A stretch of DNA of 64,000 nt from Motacilla alba alba (Eukaryota; Chordata; Aves; Passeriformes; Motacillidae). Of the stretch, positions 59,094 through 64,000 are shown one piece after another (the first letter of the stretch is position 1; the number at the start of each line of letters is the position of its first letter). Under the pieces are notes generated by a model. That model was not told the origin of the DNA. It searched no databases and was given only the letters and a program-made list of their open reading frames with translations. The stretch lies in contig NC_052021.1 of NCBI RefSeq assembly GCF_015832195.1, positions 23,294,286 through 23,358,285 of the forward strand. Direction: 5' to 3'. A program made the position numbers and the translations under genes.

Positions 59094-62000
59094 AGCTTCT
59101 TCTCATTTTGTTTGTTTCAAGGTCTCAAAATGAAACAGTTTTTCTTCCATCTTTGCCTTTGCTGCCCTAGCCACGTGCCTCCAGCCTGCACGGGGGAACC
59201 TGCTTCTAAGGCTGAAAAAGAAAGTTGCTCCGGTGCAAGGTTGATGTGTTGCTTTTTATTTTTTCTCCATCCAAAAAGGAGAAAAATACATTGCTGGGAT
59301 TCGAGTATGGGTAAGAAGTCAGCGGTCAGAGAAAGAGACTCACTTGTGGGGTATTATCATGGTTGCCCTGTCTTTGTGTGGGACATGGTTGATTGAGGCC
59401 AGGTACATCTGAGCTTGCTCAGAGGTTTCCCAGCTGCTGGTCCTCGGCTGGAGGTGCCACCAGTGGAAAAGCTCTTGGGTAGAGAGGCTCTGCTTCTGTT
59501 TTGTTTTGGGGGAAGGAGATTGATTTCTCCCTGTCCCAGCTTCTTAGAAATCCCTTCACATTCTGAAGATCTCTGGTGGCTTTGAGCATTAAGTGGGAGA
59601 AAATGCATTGTGGTGCTCAGACCTGGAAGAAAATATTTGGAATCTTACTGCAGGTGTGTAGGAACAGCATCCAGCACTGTCCATGGAGCAGTGCATGTTC
59701 AGCAAATCCAGGGGGACAGGGACCGGGCTGCTGACTCCATCTGCAGCTCAGTGGGTTTGGGCTTTCTTCTTTGGCAGCACCCCACATAAGGCCAACTCAT
59801 GTGCTTTCTAAATTATGAGAACGAGGAAAGGTGAATGCTTGGTAGGAGCACAGGAAGAGGTGGATCTCAAGTCTGTACCAGAAACTCTGATGCTTTGCCA
59901 GCTTTGGCCACCACGAAGTCCCACATGGGATCCCCATGCTGCCATCAGTGCCAGGGATGTTTTGCTGGGACCAAGGGAGTCCCACTGGTGGGGAAGCTTG
60001 TTATCAGCTTCACTGCTAGGGTTCTGGCATGAGCTGCTCTAAGTTGTTTTACTCTGAAACAGGTTTGGTAACTTGTGATGGACTGGATTTTTACAGGCTT
60101 ACTTATTTTCCAGATGACTTGTTTATGAGGAGCACGGCACGCAGCTCACTGCAGGCATTGTGAGTACAAGTGCCCAAGTGCTTGAGTGCTAATTTAGTTC
60201 TCGTGGCTGTAGGTGACGTGGCTGGTGCCTGGCAGGCGTTTGCTGTGGCACTCTCTGAGCATACCCATTCCCCAGACAACTTTTGCAGCAGGTCCTACAA
60301 AGCTGGAGTTGTGCCGCTTCTCCCTGCACCTGCCATCTGAACTTCCACCAGCACCCCAGAGCTGAACTGCCAGCCCAGCCCAAGGGTTAGGTCAGCCTAA
60401 CCTGGGTCTTTCCTTCCCTGGCTTTGCTTATGCCCTAATTCCTGCCCAGGAGTATGGTACTGTGCTCCTAAACGTGGCTGATGATTGTGCCCTGGGATGC
60501 TGTCAGTTGGTCACGCTGCCATGATGAGCACTGACTTCTTGGGCCTTGGGCAGTGGCAGAAATTCCAGCACCCACCTAGCCTGGCTTCTGAGCTCCATGC
60601 CACTCAGCACACTGATCTGTCAGGCTTTGCTGCTCGCTGTTGTCAGGGGCAGGAGATTTCAGTTCAAGCTGTAGCAGCCTGAGCTGCCCTAGAGAGGTCT
60701 GGGGGGGCTGAGCCACTCTGCTGCAAACCCCTCTGGGTTTGCTGGCCAAGCAGCAGTGGGTATCCTGGCAGTCCCAGATCTTTGGCTGAACTGGAGCAGT
60801 CTCCTGCCTCCGCAGGGTTTGGATTAAGGGCTTTTCCCCGCTGCTTTCCTGCTAAGCTTGAACATTTTCTATGCCCTTAGCCCGTCAGGTTGCTCCAGAC
60901 CTGCAGCTGCAAGTCTTTTGTGTAGAGTCAATCCGAGAAGTGACAGCAGAGATGGAGAATGCTGAGAGGCAGCCTGGTGGCTTGGGTGGGAGGGAGACTT
61001 GTGTGGAGGGGACAGCCTTGGTAAAGGAGTAGGACAGGGACTGCTGTGGAGAGTGCTCTCTTCCCAAAGGGGACAATGCAGTGTGGATGGGAGCTGTCGG
61101 AGAGTTAGGTGGAAAGAGGAGAGATAAGGAAAGGTTCACCTGAGGATCTTGAGCTGCTTTGCAAGGAATAGCACAACATGTAGCTCAGGCTTACAGCCCT
61201 GCTCACCAGACTGCCCTGGCCTACCTAGAGCTTTCCACCCTGAAACCCTCCTTCAGCAGTGACTTTGAATGAGCCCCTGAGACAGAGGTGTTGTGGTCTG
61301 GTCTCTGAACAAGGAGATCTAAGCCCAGCTTTGTCTGGTGACAAGGGCATAATGAACTTAGCCCAGACCCTTGTTTAATCTAAATCTATCGTGTGATACT
61401 TAAGTGAGCATCATGTGTCTGCAGGCATGGAGGTGATCAGCATGCCATTCTCCTCAAGCCCATGAGCATGATGGAGAGGCATGAACTGCAGTGGGACACC
61501 CTGGACTTGTCTCCACCCCTCAGCCTCGTGCCTCACACGAGGGAGTCTGGGTGAGCCCTTCAAGGAATGTGCAAGCCCCAGGACTGTCCATCCCTTCTCC
61601 CCTCCTCTTGCTCCAACAGAGCGCTGTTCTCGAGGTGTCCCATGTGCTCATCCGGGCCTGGTCCTGCCAGAGGGGCATCCACAGCCTCTCTGCTGCTTTG
61701 GTCTTTGCCTCTGGAGCCAAGGAGTTGCCTCTGTCCCCATCTGAGCGGGAGGAGCAGAAGAGGGGCGAAGGGGGTGGGAGGAGAAGGCAGATTTCCATGT
61801 CTCACAAAGGGCACAAGTGATCAGATTCGTGCAACTGCCCAAGAATAAAGAGGCTCTTACAGTGCTGGCTGCCCTGACCTCTCTCCTCTCTGCTCCAGAG
61901 GACAGCGTGTGACCACACAGGGATTTCTTAGCTGTACTTGGGAGGCGGGCAGCGGGTTTTCTGTCCCCAGATCTGTCTGCAGCCTGCCTTGCAGCATATT

Positions 62001-62496
62001 GGCCTATTTTTTGCTCGTTACCTATCTGTTTACTGGAAGTCTTAGTACATGGTGATAATTTCTTCTTTTCTTCTCTTTAATTTCGTGTAATTGTTTTGGG
62101 TTTTTTTTTTTCAATCTGACACTGAAATGGGGCTGAGAGCAGCAGTGCTTCCAGAGCAGGGACAAAAGTAACCAGGAAACACAGGGCAAGAGAGGAGGGA
62201 TCGACACTGAAACAATGAAATAGCCAAGCAAGGAAAGACTGAATGCTCAATAGCACAAGCCTTTGCAGAAATGCCTGGCTAGTGCAGCATTTTATAATCA
62301 GCTTCTGTGCAGGGCTGGCCTGCAACAGTAGTGTGATGGGGGAGGAATGCTTTGAATTAGCTGGATGCCAGAATTAATTCTGTCAGAATTCAAATGTACA
62401 TGTATGTATGGATTTATAAATAAACACTTGGAGCAGGATTTTGCTTTGCCACACAGGCTTTAGGGCAGAATCTGGTCTGGCCTGGCTTTTTTGCTT

Positions 62497-62518
62497 AAAA
62501 AAAAAAAAAAAAAAAAAA
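62497..62518 (+). repeat. 22-base A homopolymer
   Basis: Uninterrupted A run. The DNA before it has no gene-like or SINE-like features I recognise, so it is probably simple sequence rather than a retrocopy tail. Confidence 0.85.
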
Positions 62519-64000
62519 GCTATGGATCTAGGCTAGGTTCTGGTCACTTTGTCAACTTCTTGCTTTTATCAGCAGCCTGTAGGCTGAGGAGATGCTGGTT
62601 GGGTTGAAGTAAGGGGGATGGCACAGAGGACTCAGAGCTGCTGAGCTTGCTTGCAGTGATAGCCAATTTTTTGCAACGAACCTCTGTTTGCTGGAGGAGA
62701 GGGTGAGGAAGATGCTGGGGGACTGGTGGGGAGATGTGAAATTTGCAGGACCAGGGATGTCCTGCCCTTCCCTTTCCTCCATGGAAGGACAGAGGCAGCT
62801 ACCCCTCCTTTTCCTGGGAGAGCTACATCCAGCATACTTGGGAATGGGAGGAAGAGATGTCTGGTCCCTAATATGGAGGGAGTGGTGGTTATTCAGAGGC
62901 ATGAGACTCTGGATGCACGCACAAGTTTTTACATATGTCCCCCAGATGAACTCAGGGAAGAGGTTCTCAGTCCTGGATCCTTTCTGATAAGGACAGCTTC
63001 AGCCTATTCTCACCAGGGCATCATGGTTGTCCCTCGTCTGTCTTGTGATTCTCTTGTGATGGTAACATGAGCAGAAGTTCCCAGCTCAGCACAGTGCCCT
63101 GCACTCTGCAGTGGTGCTGTTGCACTCCAAGCACACTCCAAGTCATCTGTTTGCTGAGATGATGTACCAGAACTGTTAAAAAAAACCCAAAACATGAATT
63201 AATTTAATTTCTCTGTTTCTTCTCTTCCCCCTACCTTTCCTTTTTCAGTTTCTTGCTGTGTGGATGCTTTGACGGGGGGGCTGTCTCTGGAGTGGGCTGG
63301 GATGAGCCGAGCTGTGGATGGCTCCAGATGAGGCAGTTGGCAGGGAGTGATGTTCCGGATGGCTGTGTCTCTCTGAAATATGAGTAAACATTGTCAGAGC
63401 AGCCGACTATATGATCTGGGGCTTCGGGAGGGCTGATCTGCCTTTTCTTTCCTCTACCCATCTCTCCCTGTTCAGGATCCCCCATTTGCTCAGCATCACC
63501 CAGTTCTCCTCTCCCTGCCTGGGTGACCTGGAAGCTTCACTCTAGAGCTGTAGCTTTGGAGAAAGGGAAGGAAAATCCTGCATGTCCTAATGGAGGCAGT
63601 GTTTTCCCTTGCCATATGACAGCTTAATCTAAACCCTCATTTGAGCCAGTTATTGTGTGGCTTTAAAACCCCATCCCCTGGAAACTAGTCTCCCACCCCC
63701 TTCCCTCCCAGTCAATCCTGGTCGGTGGAGCCGAGCTCCAGGGTTTGGTGCTGGGCCACACGCAGACACAGATCGATCACGCTGGGGGGTGGGTTGATAT
63801 TTCTGTGGCAGTGGTTTTTATGGCTGGTTGCGGTTGTTGGGTTGTTGGTAAGTCGGGGGGGTTGGCGTGCACTGTAACGGGCTCGTGCGTGTGGCAAGGG
63901 GAGAGAGAGAGTAATGTGATTGCGTCCTTCTGCTCATTATCCTCTTGCTACAAGGGGGGGCCGCATCCCTCTCCCCCTCTGAATCCGTGTGGAGCTGCCG

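Larger units (their letters stand above)
56169..64000 (+). other. TRIM8: TRIM8 intron 1 (5' part)
   Basis: Donor GTGAGT. At least 7.8 kb; I searched for the next coding exon (KMLMKQQDRLEE-type sequence in human) and did not find it, so it should lie to the right. Contents: a GLI-type 9-mer at 56,212, an 18-bp tandem duplication at 56,737, an AT-rich possibly conserved patch at 57,090-57,240, a MIR-like fragment at 57,813, T runs near 59,048-59,093 and an A run at 62,497-62,518. Two AATAAA motifs (near 58,900 and 61,846) are taken as chance. Confidence 0.88.

Noticed and set aside
59074..59170. Strong polypyrimidine tract plus AG resembling a splice acceptor
   Set aside because: The sequence after it does not encode the next TRIM8 segment or any recognised exon.
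61270..61400. Possible tRNA-head part of a MIR-like SINE
   Set aside because: Only scattered words (AAGCCCAGCTTTGTCTGGTG) agree. Too weak to annotate.
1..64000. tRNA, rRNA, known microRNA hairpins, CRISPR arrays, endogenous retroviral genes
   Set aside because: Looked for by eye on both strands. No cloverleaf with B-box, no repeat-spacer pattern and no recognisable gag, pol or env frames were seen. Small hairpin RNAs cannot be excluded without computation.

Overview
The window is vertebrate nuclear DNA, almost certainly from a bird. Genes are split into exons by GT-AG introns, CpG islands mark a promoter, and there is one clear 3'-end fragment of an avian CR1 retroposon plus several worn MIR-like SINE fragments. 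I saw nothing bacterial, no CRISPR array, no tRNA or rRNA gene, and no intact mobile element. Most open reading frames here are chance frames inside introns, UTRs or GC-rich promoter DNA.

Two genes lie in tandem on the + strand. From the left edge to about 42,950 is the 3' half of SUFU (Suppressor of fused, the cytoplasmic and nuclear inhibitor of GLI transcription factors in Hedgehog signalling). Seven coding exons, matching exons 6-12 of the 12-exon vertebrate gene, lie at 1909-1981, 6549-6702, 8195-8306, 18887-19021, 20461-20599, 33363-33431 and 36604-36693. Together they give 772 coding nt with all splice phases in register, ending at a TAG. A long 3' UTR follows, most likely ending at an ATTAAA signal near 42,930.

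From about 42,950 to 53,020 is intergenic DNA with no supported gene but a few AT-rich islands that look like conserved non-coding elements. A CR1 fragment (about 53,021-53,350) abuts the CpG island that begins near 53,430 and forms the promoter region of TRIM8, a RING/B-box E3 ubiquitin ligase. The first TRIM8 coding exon (55,599-56,168, 190 codons) carries the RING, both B-boxes and the start of the following linker. The rest of the window is TRIM8 intron 1, and the later exons lie beyond 64,000.

The SUFU-TRIM8 order, orientation and roughly 11 kb spacing match what I remember of human 10q24. I found no convincing undescribed system. The best leads are regulatory: a possible spliced, uORF-bearing TRIM8 leader, a repeated YY1-type motif in its CpG island, a retroposon abutting that island, homeodomain-type AT-rich clusters between the genes, a perfect GLI-type 9-mer in TRIM8 intron 1, and an unexplained 203-codon antisense open frame in SUFU intron 10.
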